Position numbers and translations under genes: made by a program. A stretch of 64,000 bases of DNA from Erythroxylum novogranatense (taxonomy: Eukaryota > Streptophyta > Magnoliopsida > Malpighiales > Erythroxylaceae): contig JAIWQS010000215.1 of the NCBI GenBank assembly GCA_029891385.1, forward strand, positions 310,001 to 374,000, written 5' to 3'. Under the pieces are notes generated by a model that did not search any database, was not told where the DNA came from, and worked only from the letters and a program-made list of their open reading frames with translations. This document shows positions 1 to 10,972 of this stretch, one piece after another. Each line of letters begins with the position of its first letter. The first letter of the stretch is position 1.

Positions 1-1607
1 TCATACATCACATTCATTGGACCTCCTGTCCAGAGACCAACACAATCAATCACATTCATATAGTCGTTCAGTAGTCAATTAATACAAAAATTCAAAACAA
101 AACAAATAATAAAATAAGACCATCTAGGTCTACTCACAGTACGTTCCAAAATAGATTTAGCTTTCATGATCTAGAAACGTCTGAATGTAGACGTTTACCC
201 TACACATCAAAATTATGCAATACACACATTGCACACACACATTAATAACTTTGCACAATTATAAGCATTTATTTATGAAAAAATGTATATATGGACTATG
301 TACAATAGATGTTCTCAACAATCCTGGGTATATTATCAAATTTCATATCTTATCCACATTCTCATTTTATAACTCAATTACTCGCCATTTCATTTTTAGC
401 TTTATTTTCTCTCATAAAAATCAAATTCTCATTCACTTTAACTTTAACTTGGTACTCATTACTCATTTCCTTATAATCACAACCAAAGTCATATGAAACC
501 CTTCATCTCCATTATACACATGTCCTTGGCACTTTAATACCAACAATTCTCACTATTGTTATTCTAACATATATGATCATAAAATATCCAAACTCTCATT
601 CTTTCTTATAAATTCTCCAAAATTTCAAACCTTTGGGTCTATTTTCCATGACTAATTAGACAATGCAAATGAGGTAATTTGGCAAAACTTTCTTCTAATA
701 ACATATTCCCTATTTTCTCAAGTTTCTAATAACACCAACATCATTCAATTTGGTTCAATATTCTAAAAGTTATACTCCAAATAATTCAGGTAATTCCTTA
801 ACTATAATAGTATTCTATACCTAACTTCAAGTCGATTTTGGAACTATAGAGATGTAATTGGAATTTGACTTCTTCATAACAATTGTAGCCCTATGTCTCT
901 ATTTTAATCTAAATTAAGAATGATTTCATTTGGATAACTACATAACAAGTTATGCCTAAAATATCAAAACATATTTTGTGAAAATACTCCAGTTATCATT
1001 TTCCAAAACTCCTCATCAATTCCGTCCCAAATTCATCAATCAATCTCTCCAGAATGATTTCAGATGGTTATAAAGTTTTGTGGAGATGAAGATCAACGAG
1101 TTATGAGTCCAATGGTTCAAGTCTCATGTCATTTGGAGGTCGGGAGAAGAATTTATGACCAAAAGAGTGAAGGATATTCACATTAGTCCACTTCAGCAAG
1201 CATTCAATGTCACGATCGTGCTCCTCTTTTTCTTCTCCAAACTCAAATGCTGCAAAGTCTCTTCTTCTCCAAAATAGACCTTTGGTTCACACTTTCATGG
1301 CAATTTTGACAAGAAAAATGAGGGATTTAGTCAAAATACTCTTCTAAACAGTTGTTTCTTTATGTCTTAAGTTTCAAATGAAACCAATTTCATGCAATTT
1401 AGTTTGATATTATGAAAGTTATGCTAAAAACACTATAGAATGTTCCAAACCACGACAGAATCCACAAACTCAACTTTGAGCTAAATTTTGAAGCTCTTTG
1501 AGACATAATTCAACTTTGATTTCTTCATGAAAAATATAGCCATATGTCTCCCATTTGGATGTCTACAGATCAAGATATGCCAAAATACAGATTCATGCTT
1601 AGTGAAA
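1..1607. repeat. Diverged non-coding repeat, chromovirus-LTR-like
   Basis: No coding sequence is supported; the one ORF of 93 codons here (215-496) is low-complexity. Phrases at about 640-960 (fragments like TTCAATTTGGTTCA, then CTTCTTCATAACAATTGTAG and TAGCCCTATGTCTC) recur in diverged form at 10050-10400, 23040-23340 and inside the 3-kb gypsy LTRs. I infer a decayed long LTR of a Tekay/Del-like chromovirus. The last 60 bases belong to the 218-bp tandem array that resumes at 7771. Confidence 0.5.
1603..1607. repeat. Target-site duplication (TGAAA) of copia E1, left
   Basis: TGAAA immediately precedes the LTR terminus TGTAAG and is repeated at 7766-7770 after the other terminus CCAACA. Two uninterrupted copies of the target survive in the neighbouring tandem array at about 7975-8003 and 8193-8220, which confirms the site. 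Confidence 0.93.
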
Positions 1608-2741
1608 TGTAAGTGATCTAGAAGGGGGGTTGAATAGATCCTTAAGCTTTTTGTAATTTTCTACAACAAAATCAGAAGTTAATTCACACAAAAACAATTT
1701 AAACAAATTTAAATAAAAAGAGTAGGGAAGAAGATCAAACACTGTTTTTATAGAGGTTCGGTGCTAAGACCTACGTCCTCTACCTAAGCTCCCACTTAGG
1801 ATTTTTCCAATCACTTTATTGCACACTTTTTAGTTGAGTGTGAACTTTTTCCAATGCCACTTGAATTCCGGCTCAAGCAACCTTTATAATCGATTTGTCT
1901 TCCGGCACAAATCCTACCTCACACATGACCTTTCACTAGTCACTCAAATTGTAAGAAAAATATGATAAAGATTGAAGAACAAGTGCTCAATACAATTGTA
2001 ACGAAGTAAGAACAATAATGAGCAATTTTGGAGCAATTGAAGAGTATGTAGGCTTTAGAACTTATATTTACTCTTCTTTCATCATCCTCTATTTATACTT
2101 GAAGAAATATAGTTGTTGGAGCTCATTCTAGCCGTTGCTTGATTAATATTACCGTTCCTTGATAATCTCCCTTCCATTTGTGACTAATTGGACCGTTGGA
2201 ATTGATTTGTTGTATCCATAAGTCGACTTGTCGAATGTGTAAGTCGACTTGTGACAACATTTTACGTAAAAATTGTAACTCTGCTCTCCAATAAGTCGAC
2301 TTGTGCTATGTAAGTCGACTTGTCGAATGTGTAAGTCGACTTGTGACAACATTTTACGTAAAAATTGTAACTCCGCTCTCCAATAAGTCGACTTGTGCTA
2401 TGTAAGTCGACTTGTCGTCCTCGATAAGTCGACTTATGTATGGTTAGTCGACTTGTGTTGACATATCTTCTTGTATAAGTCGACTTGTGCTTTGCAAGTC
2501 AACTTGTGTTGCCTTCAACGGTAACATCCATCCAAATCTTCTATAATCCTCATGTTTTATGTCATTTTCCCTTATAAGGAAACTCCTATCTTGATTCTTC
2601 AATGATTAAATACTTGCTCATCTTGATTTGCACAATTCTTTCATTGAATAATACCTGAAATAATTTCTTAACTAATTCTAGATATTTTATTATTATCAAA
2701 ACATAAAGGGATTTGATTTGTCAACCACCATTGGTCCAACA
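1608..2741 (-). repeat. E1 3' LTR
   Basis: Reads TGTTGGACCAATGG...CTTACA on the minus strand, with TG/CA termini, and matches 6634-7765 throughout. A TATA-like CTATAAAAA lies at about 1745-1754 (minus), at the same place in every LTR of this family, so transcription probably starts close to the 3' end of the LTR. Confidence 0.93.
2215..2510. repeat. GTCGAC palindrome array with 92-bp tandem duplication in LTR
   Basis: About ten copies of AAGTCGACTTGT-like palindromes (GTCGAC core) spaced roughly 15-45 bp apart. Part of the array is a 92-bp tandem duplication: TCGAATGTGTAAGTCGAC occurs at about 2231 and again at about 2323. The partner LTR carries the same array at 7245-7530. Its position upstream of the TATA-like element fits an enhancer or protein-binding array, but that role is inferred. 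Confidence 0.85.
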
Positions 2742-2755
2742 ATCTCCTCTTTTGA
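2742..2755 (-). other. E1 polypurine tract
   Basis: On the minus strand this reads AAAAGAGGAGATT directly 5' of the 3' LTR, the expected position and composition for the plus-strand primer of reverse transcription. Confidence 0.85.
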
Positions 2756-3159
2756 TAATGACAAAATATTTAGAAATTGAAAAGAAATTTGAAAGACATA
2801 AAACTTGATCAAGGTTTTAATCCCTTGTCTTGATGGTTAGTTTGTCTCCCTTAATTAATAAACCAATGGTTTAAATAGAAATCAATATAGGTGCAAATCA
2901 ATATATTTTACTCCCTCAATCAAATATCAATTTCTAATTTTACTCCCCTTTTGTCATAATCAAAATCAATAGTGAAAATAGACTCAAATGAAGATTAATA
3001 AAGTTTATAACCAAACATAGCAAAGAAACACAAATAATAGCAATTGTCATTACAAAATATGTCAAACCAAGACAAACACATAAAAGCACATAAAACAAAA
3101 ATGAAGTTTAAATGTTGGTCAAGGCACAAGTCAATACACATCATGAAGAAGAATCATTG

Positions 3160-4410
3160 TGTACACCCTAACTTCTTAAAGATCTTCTTAAGCATTTTGT
3201 GTCGAGCATCCATTTTCTTTGCAAACCCATGAAGTATAGATTGAGACCATCGAGGCGCCATGTAAATCATCCAATTTTTCATTAATTTCATCAATCTCAT
3301 CTTGAGATACCTCACTTCTTCTCTCATTACCGGCCGTGAACTACAAGGACGATCTCACGCCTCTTAGATCGCTTTCCTCAAGGTACCGCTCACCGCTAAA
3401 GTCAAACCAAGCTTCTCAACATAATGAGAGTAGACCCAGCCTTTTTCAACTGTTCTTACCAGCTTCATACTTCTCAAATTATAAGGTGTGAATCTCCAAC
3501 TCTAAGGATAGGGAAGAGAAGCATAAGAAGCCAGATCACACCTTTGAACTTAAGAGAGATGGGTAATCAAAACAGCATAAGGCATTCCTTTATGCCGGAC
3601 AGGTTTCCCTTTCAGCTGTCCTCGTAATAAGCTAGCCTTCTTCCTCATCATCTGAATAATCAGACTGGCATAATTAATTTTTCGTTCTTCTTCTATATGC
3701 CACAGAATCTCCTTATCTAAAGAAGTGATCTGATTATTACTAGCTTTCTTTGGGTACACAACCCTGTTAATCGCATAATGTAATAATCGATAATTTAACG
3801 ATAGATCCATAGCCTCAAAGGGAAGGGAATGATCGAAACATAACTAAACCAACAGATCAGCCCCTTTTTCCTCAGTATAGTTGAAATTCTCTTCGGCTTC
3901 CTCGTTAGTATCACCTTCAGCATTCCTCAAAATCTCAAAATTAGTAAAGGAAGCTCTAGGCCTAACTCCTCCTCTAGTAAGTTAAACATGGTACACAAAC
4001 TGATTCACATAGATAAATTGCTTTCCGTTAATTTTAGATGACAGATTAACTCCATCCTCAACATTCTTCATCGGTCACAATCAGATTAGATAGAATTCTC
4101 TTACTATATCTTCATAAATATCATCCTCGAATCCTAAGAAATCTCGAGACCCCTGATTCGTAATTTCAAAAACACCTCAAGAACTCACTATGATCAAGTT
4201 CTCCCACCAAATCTCATAGAAGGAATTAATACCTCATTTTGTAGCACCTTGTAGTAGAGAGTTTAGCGCCCCAGACACAAACCTAGGTTCGACATCCTCC
4301 CTCGCAAAGATCTCCCTCAAGAAGACCCACGAATTCTTGGTCCATAGTTAACGGGGACCTTGTGGAGGAGCGGTTTCTTTCCCTTTCCTTGAAGATTTTC
4401 AAGGAGCCAT
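3160..4410 (-). pseudogene. Extra 3' ORF of E1 (plant transposon-protein-like), degenerate
   Basis: Starts at an ATG at 4410 (minus) and reads in several broken frames to about 3160. The best-preserved block is 3550-3810, with motifs LHYAINRVVYPKKASNNQ and HKGMPYAVLITH that align closely with the better copy in E2 at 47579-48538. I think this is the plant-specific 'putative plant transposon protein' family (Pfam Transposase_32, from memory); it is not a DDE transposase and its function is unknown. It lies between the RNase H remnant and the polypurine tract, the slot where SIRE-type copia elements carry an extra ORF. Several frameshifts and stops make it non-functional. Confidence 0.7.
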
Positions 4411-4659
4411 AGATGTTTAGAGAAGGGAAAATCGCAGTTTAGGGTTTGTGAGATATGAGAAAGGGGTTTTCAAAGAAGAGCGTGATCTCAAGAGATAATG
4501 AGTGGGTAATGTAACAAAGATGGTCGAAAGTTTATGGGTAACGAAGATCCCAAGAGATTTTAAGGGATAAGTCGAGTTGAGAGAAAATTGCAGAGGTTTT
4601 AGAGAGAATAGGGTTTCGGAGAAGAAAAGGGTAAAGAGTTTTAAAGCCTCAGATAGACA

Positions 4660-4865
4660 TAAGTCGATTTGTTTCTGATAAGTCGATTTATCGACCTTAA
4701 TAAGTCGACTTGTTTCCTCATAAGTCGACTTATCGACCTTCATAAGTCGACTTGTCGATCTATATAAGTCGACTTATCCTCTAATTTCTGCATTCTCCAA
4801 GTTGCCAGAAAATCATAAGTCGATCGATTCTCAGATAACTCGACTTGCTAATGGCCAAGTCATAA
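4660..4865. repeat. GTCGAC palindrome cluster in E1 spacer
   Basis: At least six AAGTCGACTT-type motifs lie between the RNase H remnant and the extra ORF, spaced about 15-25 bp apart. The short ORF at 4417-4743 that reads STYEETSRLIKVDKSTY is a by-product of this repeat. Matching clusters occur in E3 (18690-18910) and E2 (47090-47420). Confidence 0.8.
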
Positions 4866-4995
4866 AATGTGTCCAAACTCCAAATTAAATCTCTTTTCAC
4901 CCAGTATGCAAAGAAGATGAATGTATCTTTAGATGTGATTGCACGTTTGCCTCATAATTTGACCATTTGATATATGAATGTAGCCAAAACTAAAT

Positions 4996-5060
4996 TCAAC
5001 CAAAGGAATTTAAATTACACATGCCTAATCTCAATTTAATGTTCACAAACACATCTTCTA
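4996..5060 (-). pseudogene. RNase H C-terminal remnant of E1
   Basis: The last 20 or so codons of the copia RNase H domain, ending IKLRLGMCNLNSFG and a TGA at 4996-4998, as in E3 (IKLRLGMCDLNSIG at 18551). It is joined directly to gag near 5049-5060; everything from protease to most of RNase H is missing. The join lies at a shared AGATGT, so microhomology may have set the breakpoint. Confidence 0.8.
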
Positions 5061-6605
5061 GTACTCTTGCAAGCAATTTCTATATGACCATCTTTCAAGC
5101 ATCTAGCACATTGAGCGATTTTTCCATCCTTAGTAAATTTGGAAATTAACGAACAATCTCTATCAAAAGGGTCATATCCTAATCCATGTTTAGAAATTGA
5201 ATATCTTTGCAACGATAAATTTTTTTCAAACTTTTCGTTTCCATTCACAAATTTTCCAACCACATACGAAAATTCTTTTCTAAGTCTATCGCTCACAAAC
5301 AAGTTTTTCCTTTTCAACAAGACATGCAGAATGATCTTCCTTCGACTATCTAAATCATCAATAGTTTCATGTAAGGTACTATTTTCAGCAACCAATTCTC
5401 GATTTTCTTTCTTAATTTTTGTTAATCTTAATAGCTTCTTCAAAATCAGCTTGTAAAACATCAAAAGAATCTCTTAGATCTTGGTCATTGAAAGTTACCT
5501 CATTTTCATCATCACTTGATGAACTATTTTCCATAAATGCCAAGTTGTTTTCATAATCGCTTTGGTATGCTTCCTCATCATCACTCCAAGTTGCCACCAG
5601 GCTAGTTTTCCTTTTTCCTTTGTCGTATTTGTCATTTTTCTGGAAGTTTGATGTGGAGGATGAGCTTTTGCATTCTCTTGTGAGATGCCCCCGTTTTCCA
5701 CATCTCCAACATTCTTCATTGCTTTTCTTTTCGTCATAGCCCTTGTATTTTCTTTCAATTGCAATTTTTTTTCTTTCTCCATTTCTTCCACCATTTAATT
5801 CTTGCCTACGATTTTTGAGAAGTCCTTTGAATTTTCTCAAATTTCTAGCGTACATTGCTATCTCTTCGTCTTCCTCCTCTTCATCTATTTCTTCATCACT
5901 TTCATTAAAAGAAGAAGTATTAGCTTTTAAAGCAATTGATTTTTGTGGCTTACCTATACCTCCTCTGGATTTGAGAATGATCTCATAGTTGATAAGTGAT
6001 CCCACCAAGACGTTGAATTCCAGATGATTCATATCTTTGGACTCCATAATGGCAGTGACTTGTGAGTCCCATTCCTTTGGTAGTGAGCGAAGAATTTTCT
6101 TTACCTTCTTGTTGTCCGTCATATGCTTTCCAAGGTTGCCTAATCCATTTATGATTTTTGCAAAACGATCAAGCATAGTGGAAATAGACTCACCTTCCTT
6201 CATGACAAACATTTCATAGTCATGAAGTAGCATGTTGATCTTTGTCTCCCGGACTTGGTTGGTTCGTTCATGGGTGATGCGAAGTCTCTCCCACATTTCT
6301 TTGGCGCTGGTACACGAGTTAACTCGGTTTCTTTCGTCAACCGTGAGAACGCAATAAATTAGCTTCATTGCTTTTATGTTGATGTAAGCTTGCCTCCGCC
6401 ATTGTCATCGATTCCAAATCCGATTTTAACTCACCATTTTTTTTAAAGGTGGTTGTGGACCGAAGATAATTATCTTCCAATATTCTACTCCCTCGCTTAT
6501 AATGTGATACTTCATAGGATTTTTCCAAGAAGAATAATTAGTACCATTAAATAAAGGAGGGCGGTTGTTTGTGTTACCTTCTTCCGCTAGGTTATTGTGT
6601 GCCAT
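5046..6605 (-). pseudogene. copia gag polyprotein of E1
   Basis: Capsid precursor of a SIRE-type copia element. The start is the ATG at 6603-6605 (MAHNNLAEEG), 15 bases after the primer-binding site. The N-terminal part crosses a frameshift near 6430 and another near 6350; the main ORF is 5412-6368. It holds the UBN2/gag-2 core (KEMWERL, SISTMLDRFAKIINGL, LPKEWDSQVTAIMESKD), an acidic Glu-rich stretch near residue 165 and a CCHC zinc knuckle (CWRCGKRGHLTREC, near residue 222). After another frameshift a coiled-coil-like tail continues at 5036-5464 with a second C-rich segment (CARCLKDGHIEIAC). It packages the RNA into virus-like particles in the family. Three or more frameshifts make this copy broken. 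Confidence 0.88.
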
Positions 6606-6619
6606 CCCTGGATACTTCT

Positions 6620-6631
6620 GCTCTGATACCA
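6620..6631 (-). other. E1 primer-binding site (tRNA-iMet type)
   Basis: Minus strand TGGTATCAGAGC, the canonical complement of the initiator-Met tRNA 3' end, two bases inside the 5' LTR. Confidence 0.95.
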
Positions 6632-6633
6632 AT

Positions 6634-7765
6634 TGTAAGTGATCTAGAAGGGGGGGTTGAATAGATCCTTAAGCTTTTTGTAATTTTCTATAACAAAATT
6701 AGAAGTTAATTCACACAAAAACAATTTAAACAAATTTAAATAAAAAGAGTAGGGAAGAAGATCAAATACTGTTTTTATAGAGGTTCGGTGCTAAGACCTA
6801 CGTCCTCTACCTAAGCTCCCACTTAGGATTTTGCTAATCACTTTATTGCACAGTTTGTAGTTGAGTGTGAACTTTTTACAATGCCACTTGAATTCCGGCT
6901 CAAGCAACCTTTACAATCAATTTGTCTTTCGGCACAAATCCTACCTCACACGTGACCTTTCACTAGTCACTCAAATTGTAAGAAAAATATGATAAAGATT
7001 GAAGAACAAGTGCTCAATACAATTGTAATGAAGTAAGAACAATAATGAGCAATTTTGGAGCAATTGAAGAGTATGTAGGCTTTAGAACTTATATTTACTC
7101 TTCTTCCATCATCCTCTATTTATACTTGAAGAAATATAGCTGTTGGAGCTCATTCTAGCCATTGCTTGATTAATATTACCGTCCCTTGATAATCTCCCTT
7201 CCATTTGTGACTAATTGGACCGTTGGAATTGATTTGTTGTATCCATAAGTCGACTTGTTGAATGTGTAAGTCGACTTGTGACAATATTTTACGTAAAATT
7301 GTAACTCCGCTCTCCAATAAGTCGACTTGTGCTATGTAAGTCGACTTGTCGAATGTGTAAGTAGACTTGTGACAACATTTTACGTAAAAATTGTAACTCC
7401 GCTCTCCAATAAGTCGACTTGTGCTATGTAAGTCGACTTGTCGTCCTCGATAAGTCGACTTATGTATGGTTATTCGACTTGTGTTGACATATCTTCATGT
7501 ATAAGTCGACTTGTGCTTGCATGTCGAAGCTTGTGTTGCCTTCAACGGTAACATCCATCCAAATCTTCTATAATCCTCATGTTTTATGCCATTTTCCTTA
7601 TAAGGAAACTCCTATCTTGATTTTTCAATGATTAAACACTTGCTCATCTTGATTTGCACAATTCTTTCATGAATAATACCTGAAATAATTTCTTAACTAA
7701 TTCTAGATATTTTATTATTATCAAAACATAAAGGATTTGATTTGTCAACCACCATTGGTCCAACA
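6634..7765 (-). repeat. E1 5' LTR
   Basis: Partner of 1608-2741. It carries the same GTCGAC array (about 7245-7530) and the same 92-bp tandem duplication; one GTCGAC is mutated to GTAGAC near 7360 and another to TTCGAC near 7471. The TATA-like element is at about 6772-6780 (minus). Confidence 0.93.
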
Positions 7766-7770
7766 TGAAA
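7766..7770. repeat. Target-site duplication (TGAAA) of copia E1, right
   Basis: Matches 1603-1607. Joining the flanks with one TGAAA removed gives TTAGTGAAACACTGCATCTG, identical to the uninterrupted repeat unit at 7982-8000. Confidence 0.93.
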
Positions 7771-8345
7771 CACTGCATCTGTACATTTTGTAACACTCTT
7801 TATCATCATTTTCATCTTAGTTAATCTCTTTTGTTTAGTCTATCACTTCTAGCTTATTTCCTCAATATTTCCTCTTCATTCCTAATTCCATTTCAATTCA
7901 ATTTTAAGTTTAATATGAACTTAAAAGCATCTCATTTGGATGACTACAAACCAAGATATGCCAAAATACAGATGCATGCTTAGTGAAACACTGCATCTGT
8001 ACATTTTCTAACACTCTTTATCATCATTTTCATCTTAGTTAATCTCTTTTGTTTAGTCTATCACTTCTAGCTTATTTCCTCAATATTTCCTCTTCATTCC
8101 TAATTCCATTTCAATTCAATTTTAAGTTTAATCTGAACTTAAAAGCATCCCATTTGGATGTCTACAAACCAAGATATGCCAAAATACAGATGCATGCTTA
8201 GTGAAACACTACATCTGTACATTTTCTAACACTCTTTATCATCATTTTCATCTTAGTTAATCTCTTTTGTTTAGTCTATCACTTCTAGCTTATTTCCTCA
8301 ATATTTCCTCTTCATTCCTAATTCTATTTCAATTCAATTTCAATC
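7771..8345. repeat. 218-bp tandem repeat, about 2.6 copies
   Basis: Units start CACTGCATCTGTACATTT at 7771 and 7989 and CACTACATCTGTACATTT at 8207, exactly 218 bp apart; the third breaks off near 8345. The units are almost identical, implying recent duplication. The upstream edge of the array is the 60 bases left of E1 (about 1546-1607). Confidence 0.93.
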
Positions 8346-10580
8346 ACAAACAAATCATAGTCTATATTTGATCATTAACCCAAAAACAGAACATATACAT
8401 GTACCCATTCATTATCAATTTTCTGCACATATGTTTTACTCCTATATAACCATCTATCGTCATATATGCTACCATTTAGACCACCCATGAAGAATAAAGC
8501 TTAACTTACATGTTTAGCTCCAAAGCCTCTACAAATCTTCAAATAACCCTAGCCTCCAAACATCATCTGATCATCACCTTTTTAAGATGGAATTGGTTAG
8601 GTTTTTATCAGCATAAAGAACATGACAAGATATTGAAGTGGTAAGGTGAAGGATGATACAAAAGCTCAACATTGATGGGTGGGTTATGAGTGTAGCACTC
8701 CCTTATCTCAGGGTACATACCGGGATGCCCGAAGGTCACTCCTCTACATATCCTACGACAAGGGCGAGTTACGTTCGATCACTACATTCACTTACAATGG
8801 CATGATATCACAATTTACTTAAAAAGCATCATAAGATCACAATATTTTAAATTCCACTTTTCCTCATAACGTTTCATAATCACCGAATGTCTACATTGTG
8901 CCTTTCATCATTTCCCTTAGCAATACATCAAAACCTAATACAAAAGGACTACATGAGAGAGGAAAAATATATACAATCTATCTAAACTGTCCACAAATTT
9001 CAGCTGACCGACCTTTGAGCTATGACTTCTCTTGCCAACACACAACCCACACGGCTGGTAGAGCCTCTCAGTAGCTAGAATCGTCTCTCGGTCCTGAAAA
9101 GATAATGTTGCAATTTTGATGAGTTTTGTGAACTCAATGAGGTAACCATCATCGATGGTTCACGCAATTCATGCATCACATCATTGTACATAACATAATA
9201 TCCCCCTCATTGCATATTCACAATATATCACATTGTTTATACAAAACACGCATCAATTATAATTGGCAATGCACGTGAGACTCACTTTCATTTATTATTG
9301 TCGTTATGATCGAGTGCCTTTTTACCAGCTCATCCCTTCGTGGATGTTGAGCTTTGTCGTATAACGTCCCATATCCCTTAGTGGATATTGGGTACAGTCG
9401 CATTCGATCCTGAGGCTCTATTCACATTCTGAGCTTTAAGCTCTTGGTCCTGGCGACTCCGGTCATAACTTCCTTTATCTTTCATGCATTCATGTAATGA
9501 ATATTTCACATAACATAACCTCAGTCAATCACATAGATGCACATTCACATTTAGATCACATTCATCAATGGACCTTAGTCTGGCATTCAGTAGAAATGCT
9601 GAGCACGCTTTTGCATTAATATGCACATTCACAATTTTCACAATTGGGAGCACTTAAATAACTCATTCAAACCATATTCTAAAGCAGACAATTAATTGAG
9701 TGAGACCGTATAGGTTACTTAAAAGTTGCTCCCGAAGCTAATGCTTGGAAGATCCAGCAACTTCTGGAAGTGGACTTTCCAGTTGCTCCTCTATAACAAA
9801 CAGCATACACGATATCACAATTAGCACCATTACAAATACTCAATAATGCACATGTATGAAATGAATTACGTACAATACATATTCATGATAAATCTTGAGT
9901 ATCACTCTATAAATTCTTATCAACACTATCCCCATACCAAAATTCATTTAAGTAAAACTAACACTTAGGTTTATGCCTCTCTAGAACCATTGAAATCACA
10001 ATTCATTTGTCACTGGCTTACTTTCAGACTTTCTGAAACACCCTTTCGAATTTACTATTCATATTAAATAAGGAGGTAAAACTTGTGAAATTTCAGCCCA
10101 CTCTCTTCTAGAAAAGTGTTCTTCTATCTTTTATCTTTCCATTGACACCAAAATCACTCAATTTGGTTCAGTAATTTGGAAGATATGTCTCAAGCATTTT
10201 TGGACTATTCCACTCCAAAACAGTTTACTATATCCAACTTCCATCTAGAAATTTAACACCTTATAGACTGGATCAAGCTTCAATTTCTTCATATTATTTG
10301 TAGCCCTATTACTCTAGTTTACTACAAATCAAGAATCACCTTAATTGGAATCCTACAGACCAGGATATCATCAAAATACTAAAATATGTTCAGTCAAATA
10401 TCCAGTTCATGCTCCTTCCACTGATACACTTACTTTGATTTAATCAATCATTTCCAATTTAATACCAAAAACCATAAATTTTTGTGGAGAGATACAGAAA
10501 TGTGTTAGGAATCTAATGCTTTAAAAATCAGGTCATTTGGAGGTCTATAGAAGAAGTTATGATCAATAGAGTCCAGTCTG
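8346..10580. repeat. Non-coding repeat, chromovirus-LTR-like
   Basis: No credible gene. Sequence at 9520-9610 (CACATTCATCAATGGACC, then TTCAGTAGAAATGC) resembles 1-90, and 10050-10400 resembles 640-960, so this looks like a second diverged copy of the repeat at 1-1607. I read it as remnants of long gypsy LTRs; no clean LTR boundary or TSD could be fixed. Confidence 0.45.
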
Positions 10581-10584
10581 TTTT

Positions 10585-10972
10585 TGCTTTCGTCTTAGGT
10601 TTATCGTCTGCTTTTCTATTGTTTCATTTCTATTGTCTGCTTTTCTATCATCTCATTTCTATCGTCTACTTTTCTATCGTCTCATTTCTATTGTCTTCTT
10701 TTTTTCCATCTCATTTCTATCGTCTGCTTTTCTTCCGTCTCATTTCTATCGTCTCATTTCTATTGTCTGCTTTTCTTCCTTCTCATTTCTATCGTCTACT
10801 TTTCTTCCATCTCATTTCTATCGCCTGCTTTTGTTCCGTCTCATTTCTATCGTCTGCTTTTCTATCGTCTGCTTTTCTTCCGTCTCATTTCTATCGTCTG
10901 CTTTTCTATCGTCTCATTTCTATCGTCTGCTTTTCTATCGTCTCATTTCTATCATCTGCTTTTCTTCCAGAA
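10585..10972. repeat. Minisatellite, about 30-bp unit
   Basis: Tandem array of two alternating half-units, TCTGCTTTTCTATCG and TCTCATTTCTATCG (with TTCCG variants), about 13 periods. Because the period is near a multiple of three and T/C-rich, two long spurious ORFs (10559-11101 and 10633-10977) arise in different frames. It sits within the LTR-like repeat. Confidence 0.9.

Larger units (their letters stand above)
1608..7765 (-). mobile_element. Copia LTR retrotransposon E1, pol-deleted, non-autonomous
   Basis: Complete 6.16-kb element on the minus strand with two LTRs of about 1.13 kb that differ by only a few percent by eye, a tRNA-iMet-type primer-binding site, gag, an extra 3' ORF, a polypurine tract and a 5-bp target-site duplication. 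Nearly all of pol is absent: gag runs directly into the last 20 codons of RNase H. Gag type, LTR ends and extra ORF match E2 (43598-60012); LTRs and RNase H match E3 (16336-20504). It must have depended on enzymes from a relative. The low LTR divergence suggests fairly recent insertion. Confidence 0.93.

Noticed and set aside
2149..2352. 67-residue minus-strand ORF in the E1 LTR
   Set aside because: Follows the GTCGAC motif array (repeating VDLH/KSTY); the partner LTR does not keep it as a gene.
2215..2510. CRISPR-like regular repeats
   Set aside because: Repeat unit is only 10-12 bp, palindromic, irregularly spaced, and inside a plant LTR.
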